Assembly: GCF_018446385.1 (NCBI RefSeq)
Contig: NC_055987.1
Span: forward strand, 32,623,202-32,687,201
DNA: 64,000 nucleotides
Source: Zingiber officinale
Taxonomy: Eukaryota > Streptophyta > Magnoliopsida > Zingiberales > Zingiberaceae
Reading direction: 5' to 3'
Within the stretch, counting starts at the first letter, position 1; each line of letters starts with the position of its first letter. A program made the translations under genes and the position numbers. The notes beneath the pieces were generated by a model. The model was given only the letters and a program-made list of their open reading frames with translations, ran no database searches and was not told the DNA's origin. This document shows, piece after piece, positions 11,002 to 23,815 of the stretch.

Positions 11002-12774
11002 CAGAGTACGTAGAATCTTCGGCTAAGAGGAGGAAGAGCAGAGGGGAGGAATTGTTTTACAAGATTCTGGTTATTCTTCTTCCATTGGACGTTGCAATTG
11101 AGTAATTAGGATTCATGTATAACTTTTTTAGGTTTAGGGTTCTGATTGTCCTTCCACCTTGTAATTAATTAGGATTTCGAATAACTTTTTCAGATTCTGA
11201 TCGTTCTTCCTTCGTAGGAAATTGTAGTTAACTCGGTTGAACGATAATATTTCTGTATTCATTAATATCACTTTGTCAGAAACTCCTTCCTTGTAACAAA
11301 AATACAGGCTTATTACATACTTATCATTAAAAATTTAAAAATCTAAAAAATACAAAAAAAAAAAAAAAAAAAAGAAGAAGAAGAATGAAGGTCAACGGTG
11401 TTTTTTTCTTTCCAAGACTTTATTTTTTTTTTGTACATCTTTTTTTTTTTTTTATTAATTTGTTTACAGAGTAAAGTCTGAATCTTGAATATCAATTTTC
11501 TCCTATTTGAATCTCTTCTAATTATAAGAGAAAAATCTATTCTCCAATTAAAATTTTAGTTTTATTAATACTATCATTCATCAATATATAAACGGCTTGA
11601 AAATTTTATTCATTGAAAATGAGGTATTAGAAAATTTTAACTTTGAAGATTTTATTTTTCAAAATACTAGAAGATCTAGATTTTTTTGAGGATTCTTTGA
11701 TATGTATTTTTTTGTATTTGTAGGTATTGCACTTTTTGGAAGGCTCAAGAAATATATTTGGTATAATGTTGTGTTTTTTAGAGAATATTGAGAAATATAT
11801 TTTATATAGAGTTTATCATATTTTAAATGAAATTTATTGATTTTCAAATTTTTCTATTAAACTCTATTTACTATATGTAAGTAAAAAAAAACTCCAAGTT
11901 TCTTTTTCTCTTTTCGCCAAGGGCCCCTGAAAGTCAAGATGGCCCTAAACGCAAGTAAGCTTTGCTATTAGAATTCACTATTCACAGCCACTCTCCTTCA
12001 CTCTTTAGTTTCAGCTCTCTATCTAATATGAACATCGGAGTGTCTATACTTGGGACCTCTCCCTGACTTGGTTACTGACGTTTTCTTCCTCTTTCAATCT
12101 TCTTGACATGTAGGCTCGCTCATTGGTGCCAGGTTCCTCTTGTTCGGTGTCCCCTCACTATCAACCTTGAAGTCACTTAACAAACATGTTAACTTTCTTA
12201 ATTTCAGATAGGATCATACATGAATAAAAAATAAACTCCAATTAAATCTATTCCATTCACGTGGGAAATAAAAATAATATGATATGAACAAATCCTTCTA
12301 ATCAAAGAGAGGTTGAATATAATTAGTCATTGCAAAGTTCAATTATCTGTACTGACGGGTCCAGCTCCAGGCGTACACCTCTAAGCCTTGCCTATGCCTG
12401 TATTTTATTGAGCCCCCAAGAATAATAATATTTTAATATTATTTGTATTATTATTTTTTCTTTTTAACTATATATATATATATACCCTTCATCTTCCAAT
12501 GTCCTATTTTCTTAAACTCAAACGACTCATCGGTGATCTCACACTCTTTCCCTTCCCCGCTAGTGATCTGGCTCTTAAAGGACGCTCATCTCATTCCTTG
12601 TAAGTAATTTCCTTCTCTTCCTCTCTCTTCCTCAATAAGAATGGGAAGTAGGGGTTCCTCATATATTCAATGAAAAACAACGTTCATCTTCTTCCTCAAT
12701 AGGAATAGGAAGCAAGCGTTCCTCATCTATTTGCAAAGCAGCCTCTTCTTCTTCCATAAGAAACCTTAGCTGAT
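11002..12774. other. Agenet gene 1 3' region and intergenic AT-rich spacer
   Basis: The first ~230 bases resemble the 3' end of the second Agenet gene (gagtaattagg word in both). After that come poly-A and AAG runs at 11346-11385, a poly-T run at 11439-11455, an AT-rich stretch with no gene, a TA dinucleotide run near 12468-12484, and a short duplication containing gttcctcat at about 12624-12735. No coding region is supported. Confidence 0.55.
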
Positions 12775-13253
12775 GTGGCAAATATAAGAGCCTACCCATG
12801 GCAAGGTTAGGTCAAGAGTTAAGCTGCTAGGTCAAAAATCAAGCCAAGGTGTAAATTGAAAAGATTGGTTTAGGTTATGACATAGAGAACCTGGTGGCAC
12901 CCAACTCCCTCAATTCCGTTACTTGACTCTCACAGCTAGCTAAGTCATGGCCAACTTCCTCGGTCCGGTACACCTGACTCCCCTAGCATGGTCATATGAC
13001 TCCTCCTATTTGGCCAACAAACCTCTTCGACTTGGTCACTAGACTCTTTCAACTCAGTCATCTGACTCCTACTCGATCAATAGACCTCTTCAACTTGGTT
13101 TACCAAACTCCTTCAGCTCAATCATCCTCGGTTGAGACTTACATCCTATGTGGCTTGTTGTACCATTTTTATTGGATAACGTGAATAATATAGCCGTTTT
13201 TCCCAGAAGATGTGGGCAAACATGTGGATAATGAAAAGGCATGACTACAACCC

Positions 13254-13261
13254 TATATAAA
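13254..13261 (+). promoter_or_regulatory. TATA box of the gypsy LTR
   Basis: TATATAAA lies about 260 bp before the primer-site-like segment, a position expected for the LTR U3/R border. Confidence 0.5.
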
Positions 13262-14268
13262 CTCGTTCTCTCTTGCGAGTGCAAGTATCGACATACAATC
13301 ATCTAGACTCTTAATTACTCCACAACTTTTAACTTTTCCTATCCCCTGTTCTAAGTTGAAGGTCGGAGTGGTCACACCAAGTCCCATCTTAGTGACCATT
13401 CTAACATATGTTGAGTGTTGTAGATATCCCAAATATTTTTTCATTAATGAAGCATCCAAGATTGCCCCCTCAGCAATTGCCTCCCGTTAACTCGCCATAT
13501 CGTGATCTCAGACATGAATAAATTGGCATCCTTTATGAGAACGCTTGAACTGAGACGTTGAGATGGTGGAACTCGGTAGAACTGTCAAGGGTCCTAGCCA
13601 CATAGGAGACATAGTTCGTGGTGAGGCTTTCATCATGGCTAGGGAAGAGTTCCAAGTATTTGTTGATCAGGCGGTGCAACAGGTTCTTCAAAGACTCCCG
13701 CCTGCGAATGCAACTCTTGATGAAGTACTCACTGCCTCGACTAAGGTGTCTCTCATTCCTCGTCGAGTACCACAAGGCCCGACGGGCCCTCCCCCTTCTG
13801 TTGGTACTAATTAACGTAACAAGATTGTGATTCTACCCAAAGAACATTCACACGAATCGACGACGGGTGAAACACCTCCTAGAAATTGGAAAAAAAGAGC
13901 CCTTGCATGATGAGGAAAAGAGTTCCCAAGGCACGCCTTTCTCAAGCCGTGTCCTGAAAGATGAAGTACCTACCACATAATTTTCGGACACCTCAGCTCG
14001 GGGAGTACACTGGTTTAATCATTCCCGAGGACCATTTAGGCCGATTTAAGAACATCTTTCTAACGACTCTTTCTGGCTTTGTTCAATGATAGTTTAACCG
14101 ACTACTGTATTTATCCATTTGGACCTTCATCGACTTCAAGATTGCATTCCTACACCACTTTGTCGATAGTAAACGGTACCATAAGACACATGCATCTCAG
14201 GTAGTTTGTAGTTGTGTCAATTGTTAGAAGCATCAAAATCTCTCTTGAGTCCCCATGGAGTTATTGAA

Positions 14269-14771
14269 TGTTGGATTCAATTAAAGTCCCACATTAAAAA
14301 GATATGAAAAAGATCATGAATTTAAAAGGATATATGATATTTTCATTGGCATGAGACCTTTTGGGTAGAGCCCAAGAGTAAAGTCATGAGGGCTTAGACT
14401 CAACGTGGACAATATCATATCATTGTGGAGATATATGAACATTCTTTGGGCACAACAAATGGTATCAAAGTCATGATCCAGACCAAATGCCATGTGGAAT
14501 GACCTTGAACAAATTTGAGGGTAGCCCGAAGCATGTCAGGGTGACCGGATACTCACGAGGAGGCCCAGAGCATATCAAGAGTGATCAGATGCAGATACTT
14601 GCGGGAAGGCCTGAAATAGTTCAGGGTGACCGAATACTCACAGGGAGGTCCGAAATAGGTCAAGAGTGAGCAGATGCTCACGGAGGACCTAGACCATGAG
14701 AGTATTAATGGTGGTCTTTCATTTGAGGGGATGATTGACATTCATTAGGCTTTCACCTTGATCACTTACCA
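14269..14771 (+). mobile_element. TRIM element, partial (one LTR plus interior)
   Basis: The LTR-like segment 14269-14457 starts tgttggattc and ends cacaaca, followed by a tRNA-Met type site (tggtatcaaag). It shares the words ccttttgggtagagccc and gcccaagagtaaag with the TRIM LTRs at 16558-17372 and 52525-53190. The interior holds about four degenerate copies of a roughly 45-bp unit around gtgaccggatactcac, and ends in a polypurine-like tttgagggga. A matching second LTR is not present. Confidence 0.65.
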
Positions 14772-14774
14772 TTA

Positions 14775-15486
14775 GGGTGCGTTTGGTTGGGGGGGGGGGG
14801 GTTATCATTCTAAGGTTATCAACAAAAACTTTGTTTGATTTACGTAATCGATGATTCCCGAGTAATGATCCATGTCCGACACATCAGCAAAAGAGACATG
14901 CAATCCGGAATCGGAAAACCTTAGAAAAGTGAGATTTTTCTTGATTTCAGGATTAACGAATTTTTTTGACAAAAAATATCCTCCAATATTTATACTTTAG
15001 GACAAAAATACTCCTAAAATTTTTATAACGAAAGTTTTATTTTAAATTATAAAAAATAAACAAAAAATAAAAATATGTGGTATTTTATTTAAAAATAAAT
15101 TTGTATTTTTGAAAATATTACATATATAAATATATTATTAGGAAAGTAAAACGTAATGTTCAAACAGAGGAAAAAAAATATAAAGTAAAAAAAACGCAAA
15201 GTTCAAAAGGAGAAAAAAAAAATGTAAAGTAAAAAACATAAAGTTCACGAGGAAACATAAAGTTCAAAAAAAAATAATAATATTTGGTTTTGAAATGAAG
15301 GGTAATATAATAAAATATTAAATTAAATTATACATTAAAATATTCAAACAAATAAATTTTTATTACATTACCTAAGTTGAACCAAATAATATTAGATTAT
15401 ATTTTATTCTCCATAACCTTAGTTATGTGATTACTAAGTAATCATATAACAAAAGTTATACACGATGACTTGAACCAAATACACTC
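14775..15486. mobile_element. PIF/Harbinger-like MITE with TTA target duplication
   Basis: The ends are imperfect inverted repeats: gggtgcgtttggtt at 14775 and, on the other strand, gagtgtatttggtt ending at 15486. Both sides carry the trinucleotide tta (14772-14774 and 15487-15489), the target duplication of PIF/Harbinger and Tourist-type elements. The 712-bp interior is AT-rich, has no coding region and includes a poly-G run near 14790 and repeated aaagttca words at about 15190-15270. It is non-autonomous. Confidence 0.7.
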
Positions 15487-16151
15487 TTAAAGTAATGGGT
15501 ACACTAAGGTAATCAATTGGGAGATCATCTGAGGACTCAAGATGAAGCTTGATCACGTCGGTAGCAGCTAGGTAGATGAACTACCAAACATCCTATGGGC
15601 TTATAGAACTACCCCCTTGGGAAAGTATGAGGATGACTCCTTTCTATTTGGTATAAGGAGGAGAGGCACTTGTTCCTATCGAAATCAGAATAGAGTCCGC
15701 CAGCATACGAACCTACAATTCTGACAATCCTGACAAGTGACTACACAGGCTCGACTTGATCACTTAAACTAGGGAGAAAGCAACAGCACGACTCTCAGCC
15801 TACTGACAAGAATATGTCAGACATAAAAACAAGAGGGTCATTCCCCATATCTTTCATGTTAGTGACTTTGTCTAGAAGAAAGCCAAACCCGTGGGTGATG
15901 TGGGAAAACTTGAGCCTCAATGGGGAGGACCCTATCGAGTCACTCATAAGCTGAGCATAGGAGCATACTATCTGGAGGACTCAGATGGTAAAGAGCTTGG
16001 CCAATTACCACAGTGGGTTGTGCATTTGTGGCCTTATCACACTTAGGGGCATCAAATACCTGTCATTTTCTATTTTATCACAAGTACTTAATTATTTTGT
16101 ACCTATTATTTTTTCCTTTAGTAGTAAAAGACTATCTTGCCTTTCCAAATC

Positions 16152-16350
16152 ACTAAGGTCATACACTGAATCTATGCATGCTCTCACGAAATCAAAGACA
16201 CTCAGATCATACACCTAGTCTATGCATGTTCCCATAGAAGACACTCGGGTCATACACCAAGACTATGCATGCTCCCATGAAATCGAAGACACTTAGGTTA
16301 TACACCGAGTCTATATCACTCCCATGAAATCGAAGACAAACAGGTCATAT
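16152..16350 (+). repeat. Degenerate ~45-bp tandem repeat, 4-5 copies
   Basis: The unit gtcatacaccgagtctatgc...gaagacactcag is repeated with a spacing of 43-48 bp. It follows the integrase end of the gypsy fossil and is probably part of its 3' non-coding region. Confidence 0.75.
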
Positions 16351-16383
16351 ACCTAGGGGCAGATCCAAGAATTGGAGTCAGGG

Positions 16384-19300
16384 GTGAAGGACCATCATGG
16401 ACTGACTAGAGGAGGGGTAAATAGCCTGCTAAAGTAAGTTAGAACAATTTCTCTTACTACTATATTTTACCAAGGACACAATATTATGTGACAATTAATT
16501 AACATAAAAAATAATAACATAAAAATGTAAGAAGGATAAAATTTTTTACTTGGTTACTGTTAGGACTAAAAAAAATTAAGATATTTACTCAATGGTATAA
16601 TATTATTTACTTTAAGCTTAAGCCCTCATGTCTTTATTTTTAGACTCTACCCAAAAGGTCTCATACCAATGGAGCTATCTTTCCCTTATAAGTGCATGAT
16701 TATTTTCATGTGTTTTTAATGTGGGATTTTGTTTGTAACCATTATAACCCAACAACTCCCCCTTAAATGAAGGACCACCCCCTCAAGTCTATTCACTTGA
16801 TATCATTTGATCCTTGACCTACCAAGACTCTCCTACCCCTCTAACCAACCGGCCTATTAGGACTTCTTTGCCCCTTAGGTTAACAACTCCCCCTCAAACG
16901 AAGGACCACCCCTCAAGCCTATCCACTTGATATCATCTGATCCTTGACCTACCAAGACTTTCCTGCCCCTCCATCCAACCAGCCTATTAGGACTTCTTTG
17001 CCCCTCGGTCCACCTGACATAGTAGGAATTCTTTCCTCCTCAGTCCAACCAACTTACTAGGTTGCCAGGTGTCTGGTCATCTTGATTTAGACATGGAAGC
17101 CTCCACTTCCTTCGTCCTTAGCTCTTGTGCAAAGTAAGCAATTAGTCCTTCTGGAAGTCTAAGCTCTGATACCAATTGTTACAACCAAAAGAATTAAGAT
17201 ATCTCCATAATTGTATGATATTGTCTACTTTGGGCCTAAGCCCTCATGGTTTTATTTTTGGACTCTACACAAAAGGCCTCATATTAATGGAGATATTTTT
17301 CACTTATAAGTCCATGATCATTTCCATGTGTTTTCAATGTGGAACTTTATTTGCAACCATTGCAATTCAATAGTTACAACTTAGGTGGTTGTTAATCCAA
17401 GGTAGTTGAAAAGTTCTATTAAAAATCTCCTTCATGAAGGCAAAGTAACCTCTTACAGACTTTGAAAACTCAAGAACAACTCAGAAGATGAATACAGTGA
17501 TTGTTATTAAACTCCTAGCTCCAGGTTGCTATTTATATTGTTCTGAAAAAAGTTATCATTTATTGACGCGACTTGGAGGCGTCTCCAATTTCATCCATGG
17601 CATCCTTAATAGATAAGGTTTTATCCATGCAGGCAACGGTTCTTCAATGACTCTGCCACGTAGGAGGCGCCTTTAATGTGATTGGAGGTGCATCGACTAC
17701 TGTTCATCTGAGGTGCCTCCAATCAATTGAGGTGTCTCAGGTACTATTCATCCGAGGTACCTCTAGTCCCATTAGAGGCACCTCAAGAACTGTTCATCTG
17801 AGAATGGTTAACCTCTATTGTTAACCATTTTTCGTTTCGCTCACTTGGGTGATTCTTCGGTTGTCCAGAGTTGAGATCACCCGAACCCAACTTTGACATT
17901 CTCCTCGAACAGACTTCCTCCTTGTATTCTCGTCCCTCAGATGCATCATGCAAATCATTCTCATCCACAAGTGTACTCTTCCTCATCTCCTCGTCCCTCA
18001 GATGCACTGAGCCCGTCGACTCTCTTCCCGTGCCATCTTTCTCGCACACTGTGTCTTCCACTCTACTTCTTGTGTTCATAAATCCCTACACACTTAGACA
18101 CAAGACATCAAATCCGTAGAATCTAACTTAACTCAGTTGATCACATCAAAACTATCTGAGGTACTTATAATATCTTCCTTTTTTTATGTGAATCAATTCG
18201 AGTTAAGATTAAGACATAAACAAAAAAAAAAGTTTGTAAAAACAATGATAACTTAAATGTCATTTAAGTACAAGTATTAAACAAAATTATTTAAATTGCA
18301 ATTAAATAAAATCTCCCCCCCTAAATTTAATATCTAGTTATTATACCACTTTTTCACATCAAAAAATAAGGGAAAATAAAATTTAAAAAATAATCAAAAT
18401 TTTTTTCTATGGGTAAGAAACAGCTTACTCATGTCTTTTTATCAAAATTATTTTATAAAGAAAATAATTTTTAACAATTAATCGTTAGTTTTTCCAAAAA
18501 TAATTTTAAATTATTTATAATTTTTAAAAAATTATGAATTTTTTTCCAAAATCAAATAGAAGCATTTGGATTATGATAAAAATTTTCAAAAAAAATATTT
18601 TTCTAGTAACCAGAATAAATATATTTGTATAGAAATAGTTATTTTTGAATTTAAATACTTAAAAATAGATTTTAAATTCTAAAAATCTTTCTATTTTTTT
18701 GAACATTCAAAATCTATCTATTAGTTTTGAAAAAAATTAAAATTTTCAAAAATTTATCGCCAAAAATTTTTGATATTAAAATTTCATTTTTGGGTAAAAA
18801 AATCATAAATATTGTATAATTGTTAAAAAAATTTAAAAATATTTTTCCAGCAATAGAAAACATAATTTTATATTAGATAAAAATTTAAGTCGAATTAAAA
18901 TCGAATAGGAGGGTTGCTAAAAATAAATGCAAATTTCTAGCAATACAAATTTCTTGCAAAATAAAAAAACAGCTAACATATCAGAATGGATTTTGAAATC
19001 CAAAATAAATTCCTACTACTGAATTTATTAGGTATTTTTTAGAACTATTATTTTTTGAACACTTTTATAATTTGACCCCTATAATTTCTCAAATACCAAT
19101 TAATTTCACCATAATTTCTAAACTTTGAAATTCAAAAAATATTTGAATTAGAGCATGTAGATTTTTTTTTTATTTTAATGTTTCTATTTATTCATTTAAT
19201 TTTTCATTCTCAATTTTAATTTTATCAAAATCTTCTATTAGGCATGCATGGTCTTTCTTTGATTTTATATATTTTGTTCTAATTTTACATAATAATCTAC

Positions 19301-20521
19301 TTAACATCTTGGTAGCATCTTATAATTGATCGGAGCATAGCTCACTTATCTTGTCGGACTTGTAGTTAAATGCTCCCCCTTCATTGATGCTCTCGTCTGA
19401 AGTAGTTCCGTTATCCTCTTCTCAGTGACTAGCCATTAGTATTAGTCTGACGTATTGTTCTGTCTCAGACTTGGATGATGACGACTCGCTCCATGTTGCT
19501 TTGAGCTTTCTGACCCTTTGTCCTTTTTCCTTTCCTGTTCTTTTCTTTTCGATTTTGGGTGGTTGTCCATTATATGCCCATCTTTTTGGCAGTTGTAACA
19601 CCTCACTTTCCTTTTTCCTCATAGAAGCTTCTTGGTCTGTATCTTATTAAATTTGTTAGTTTTAGAAAATTTATTAAACTTCCTTATCATGTAGGCTTTT
19701 TTATCTTTGTCGAGGGAAGATTTTGAATCTGATCCTTACTTCTTGGCTTGCAGTGCTAGGTTTTGATTCAGCTCCTTTTTTTATCCTGCACACTGAGACT
19801 CATGTAATTTTAAAGTTGAAAATAACTCTTTGAAAGTACTTACCTCCAAGTGTTTTGAAATGTAGTAGGCATCTACTATTGATGTTCACCCTTGGGTTCT
19901 CATAAAGGCATTGAGTGCATATCAGATTGAGTGTCCATTTATTACCATTTCTTCAAGGTTGGTGAGTTTGATAATCAACTCCTTGATTTTTGCATGTAGT
20001 TAAGACACTGTTTCTCTTTTTTCCATTTGAAGGTTCATTATTTGATTCGGAGGATGCCCCATCTTGCTAACTTGGCCTCTGATATTCCTTCATGAAGTTT
20101 TAGTAACTTCTCCAAGAGTTCTTTAGCCGAGTCATAGGTGCCGATTCGGTTGACTTTTTGGGGCAGTAGTACGCTCATCAGATGAAACCCTACTTTGTTG
20201 TTGGCTACAAAGTCAGCCTGCTCTTTTTTGCTCCAGATATGTTCCTCCTTTTCTTCTCCATGCTAATCTCTAGGTACTATAAAACCATATTTGATTGTAA
20301 GAAGAATGTCAAGTTTGATCTTGAAAATACCTCCATATGACACTTCCAAAGCGCAAACTCCCCCTTGAACTTTAATGGATGAATGCTCGACCCAACCATC
20401 GTCTTGTTGTTTTAGCTGGTAGTTAGTCCTTCTAAAGTCATTGTGCTCTGATACCACTTGAAGGACCATTGTAGACCGGATAGAAGGGGTGAATAGCTTA
20501 CCAAAGTAAGTTAGAACAATT
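16384..20521 (-). mobile_element. Gag-only Copia-like element, minus strand, broken, with TRIM nested in its 3' LTR
   Basis: On the minus strand, a 5' LTR piece (20459-20521) is followed by a tRNA-Met primer site (TGGTATCAGAG, about 20447-20458). Next is a gag region at about 19400-20440 related to the DUF4219/UBN2-type Copia gag, including a zinc-knuckle remnant (CYNCQKDGHIM). AT-rich interior follows, and then a 3' LTR from about 18170 to 16384. The two LTR pieces share gaaggacca and aaagtaagttagaacaattt. The 3' LTR carries the TRIM at 16558-17372. No protease, integrase or reverse transcriptase coding sequence is present. The 5' LTR is cut by the plus-strand element starting at 20522. It is a fossil with several interruptions in gag. 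Confidence 0.75.
16558..17372 (-). mobile_element. TRIM element, complete, target duplication gttac
   Basis: The two LTRs are 16558-16754 and 17177-17372, about 196 bp each and clearly alike. The interior (16755-17176) carries, on the minus strand, a tRNA-Met type primer site (ATTGGTATCAGAGCT) beside the right LTR and a polypurine tract (rich in G, rc of actccccct) beside the left LTR. The 5-bp target duplication gttac flanks the unit at 16553-16557 and 17373-17377. The interior contains a roughly 110-bp direct duplication (the gaaggaccacc...cacttgatatc block occurs twice). There is no coding capacity. Its host is the 3' LTR of the minus-strand gag-only element. Confidence 0.9.
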
Positions 20522-23500
20522 TGTAGGATCCATGTACCCTATGGTAGTTTTGATGTGATCAATCAAGTTAGGTCATGTTTTGTTTTGATCCTTGGTTCTA
20601 AGTGTGTAGGAACTTAGGAGTACAAGAAGTCAAGCGAAAGATGCAGTTAGTGAGAAGGATGACACAGGAAATAGTCGACGGGCTCGGTGCATCCAAGGGA
20701 CGAGGTGCTACTGAAGAGTACATTAGCGGAGGAGAAGGAAGCGCACGGAGGTTTTCAAGGGATGAGTAGCTGGAGTGGAAGCTTGCTCGGGGAGAAGGTT
20801 AGAAAATGGGTTCGAGTGAGGCCTATTCCGAATGACCAAGATCACCCAAGTGAGTGAAGCCGGAGCGGAATACCCGGATAAAAAGTCAACTCTAAGTTGA
20901 CTAGTGTCAGGGTACTCGAACCACTTTGGTCTAGGGCGCCGCGTGCCTCGTCGAGTGGATCACCGTTGGGTCCACCTAGCCAACAATCCAAGTGTCTAGA
21001 GTGGGTCTGGGTGCCCAGAGCAGGATAAAATTTTATCCTTTTGTTGTTGCGTAACCTTTTGTGAGAAGATAAAATTTATCAGGCTAGGCTGGGGTGCTCG
21101 GAGAGGGTTCAGGTGCCCGGGCCGTGCCATGTTAGCAAACAGTTATTTTCGACTAGTGGACTATAAATAGAGCCATGGTCTTCTCCTTTTCGAATAACAC
21201 ACTTTGTACTTCGAGTTTCTTTCTATCTTTCATTTCCTAGCGTCATTTTCGTGTATGAGGCTTCTCCGCTTCCGACATTTTATTCGAGAAGGAGATCTTC
21301 TTACTTAATGGACTTTCCTTAGAGTAGAAATCCTCTGGTTGCAAACTAAGTAAAAATTTGTGTCTCATATTCTTTTAATTCTATTATATTTTGATTAATT
21401 ATGTAATTGATAAAGCCCAATTTCTTGAGAAAGGTGTTTGCTATTTTATTTTGTGTAGGGCAAGTCACCTCCCTTTTGTGAGCCACAAGGACCTACAAAA
21501 TTGGTATCATAGCCCAACCACTTCAAAAGGACTAACCATCGAATGAAGCATAAAAGACGATGGCCAGAACAAGCATCCACCCACAGAAGTTCGAGAGAGA
21601 CTTTTCATATTGGAAGAAGAAAATGGAGGCATATTTCAAAACTAATTTTGAGATATTATTAATCTTGAAAAATAGTTTTACAGTATCTACCGACGGCAAC
21701 GGGGAGTTAAAGAAAGAAGAAAGTTGGACAAAGAAGGAATAAACTGAGTTTGTGGCCAACGAAAAAGTAGAATTCTATCAGCTAAGTGCGCTGCCATCAC
21801 AAGAGGTAAACAGAATCAGAGTCTACAAATCTGTAAAAGACCTCTGGGAAAAATTCCTAGAGCTTCACGAAGGATCCTTCGAAGCCAAGCTTGTAAGAAG
21901 AGATCTTCTTCGAAATCAACTGGTGAATCTGTGACTAAAGGAAGGTGAAACATCCCTCAATTGCATGCCAAGCTAAAGAAGCTAGTCACCAAACTCACAA
22001 ATCTCAGAGAAAAGATAACCAACCAAGATTCGCTAAGGTATATGCTTAACACTTTTCCTAGAACACCTGAATGGTTAACTCTAGTAGATGCATATTACAT
22101 CTCTAGAGACTTTGAGATAAGTAATTTAGAAGAGTTATTTTCTACATTTGAAATTCATGAGTCTAAATGTGCATAGCTAAAGAAGGAGTCAAAGCAAAAC
22201 ATTGCCTTAAAGACAAAAATAGATGAACCAAATTCTAAAACATCTCTCAATGATAATGAAATGACATTTATGGTAAGGAAGCTTAAAAGATTTTTTTAAA
22301 GCTAATAAGTTCAATCAAATGCAGGCCAAAAGAAGAAAATGGAAGGTAAGGTGATATCACTGCAATGAAGAAGAGCACATTAAAGACAACTGCCCAAAAC
22401 TGAAGAACAAAAACAAGGACTAGGATAAAAAACTGACCCAGAAAAAACACAGGAACCTAAAAGCAACATGGGATGAAATGTCATCAGAATCGGAGATTGA
22501 AGCCTATGCCAGACTTGTGCTGATGGCAAGTCATGAAGACGATGATGAATGAAGTACATCCGAGATGAGCTTCGAGAGCATCGATGAAAGAGGAGTAACA
22601 CTAGAAGGAAGTAGCACTACAAGGGGAGCTTCAAATAATAAGATCGACAAGGTAAGTAAGAAATTCTTGTCAATTAGAAAATAAGAATAAAAAATTATTA
22701 AAATAAACCCAACATCTAAAAGAAACTTTCATAAAATCTTGTTGACTAGAAGGCATTGACAAAATAAGTATAGAAAATGAAAATTGAAAGAACAAATAGA
22801 AAATTTCAAGAATTCTGCATGTTTGAAGTTTACTACTTTTAGAAATTATCAAGGACTTAATTGATATTTTAGATATAATAAGGGTCAAATTAGCAAATAA
22901 TCACCAAAATATGTTCTTAAAAAATTTCTAGTTAATCCAGTATCTAGGAACATATATTGAGTTCCAAAATCATGCTTAGATTAAAAATCGTTATGCATGC
23001 TTTATTTTTTATTTAATATTTTTATTACTTAAAATTGTCTAACATTTTTTGTTTTATATAATTTATGTTAAAAGTTAATTTAATATTAATTTTTACGAGA
23101 AAGAGAATTTTATTACTTATGTGTAGAAAAAATTTTAAAAGTTTTTGACTATTACATTATTTTTATGATTTTTTTTACAAAACTTATATTTTTATATTTA
23201 AAAATATTTTATAGAGTTATTTTTTGTAAACTTTATTTTTTTTTGTAAAAATTTATCATATTCTCTATTCAAAAAAATATTTTTAAATTTTTTTTACCTT
23301 TATTGAATATTCTGTGAATTTGTTTTATAAAATACTAATTTTTAATATTCAAAATTCTTGAAGATTTAATTTTTTAATTTTTTTTACAAAAATACTTTCT
23401 CTGTTACATTTTCAGAATTTTTTTTAATTTTTTTTTGAGTTTAGAAAATATTTTTAAGTAATTTTTAAAGAAGATATATCTTTTTGTAGAAAAGAATATA

Positions 23501-23815
23501 TTATTGCTTAAATTAATTTTACTTTTTCATGAAAATTTTATCACTACTTTGGATATATCTGTTTAACTATTATAAACTTTTTAAAAATTTTTGAACAAGT
23601 AAAAAATTTTAAAATTATTTTTTCCAAAATTGCTTTATAAATCGCAAAAGGTCAAATTTTTTAAATTAACCGTTCATAATTTTTCTGAATGTTAGTACAT
23701 TTTTTCCCTTAGAGATTATTTCAGATTAATTTCAAAGTTATTTTCCAATATTTTTCCTATTTTTAGTATGATCAATGGGGTAGAATTGGAGATTAAGTTT
23801 AGGGGGAGGGTACAA
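20522..23815 (+). mobile_element. Gag-only Copia-like element, plus strand, 3' LTR missing, broken
   Basis: The 5' LTR is 20522-21497 (tgtaggatcc ... gacctaca) with a TATAAATAG box at 21162-21170. A primer site tggtatcatag follows at about 21501. The gag region runs from about 21560 to 22600: a start IHPQKFERDFSYWKKKME, a DLWEKFLELHEGS block, and a zinc-knuckle region near 22355-22400. The rest (22600-23815) is AT-rich without pol, ending at a polypurine-like tttagggggag. The 3' LTR is not seen, because a Copia leader of opposite strand begins there. It is the same gag family as 58860-62947 and older, with several interruptions. Confidence 0.78.
21162..21170 (+). promoter_or_regulatory. TATA box of the gag-only element LTR
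   Basis: TATAAATAG lies in the last third of the LTR, at the expected U3/R position. Confidence 0.55.

Larger units (their letters stand above)
12775..16370 (+). mobile_element. Ty3/gypsy (Tat-type) retrotransposon fossil, strongly shortened
   Basis: A plausible LTR runs from about 12775 to 13518 with a TATATAAA box at 13254-13261. It is followed by a primer-site-like segment (ttggcatcc...gaacgc) that resembles the usual gypsy TGGCGCC...GGGAACG site. A gag start region lies at about 13563-14230 and includes the FLHHF...RYHKTH block of retrotransposon gag proteins. Most of pol is gone. The C-terminal part of integrase reappears at about 15538-16045 (MKLDHVG, ELPNILWAYRTTP), then a tandem repeat region. 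It is interrupted by a partial TRIM and a MITE. This is an old, badly broken fossil with many interruptions. Confidence 0.75.

Noticed and set aside
12468-12484. TA-run as a promoter
   Set aside because: It is a simple dinucleotide repeat with no gene at the right distance.
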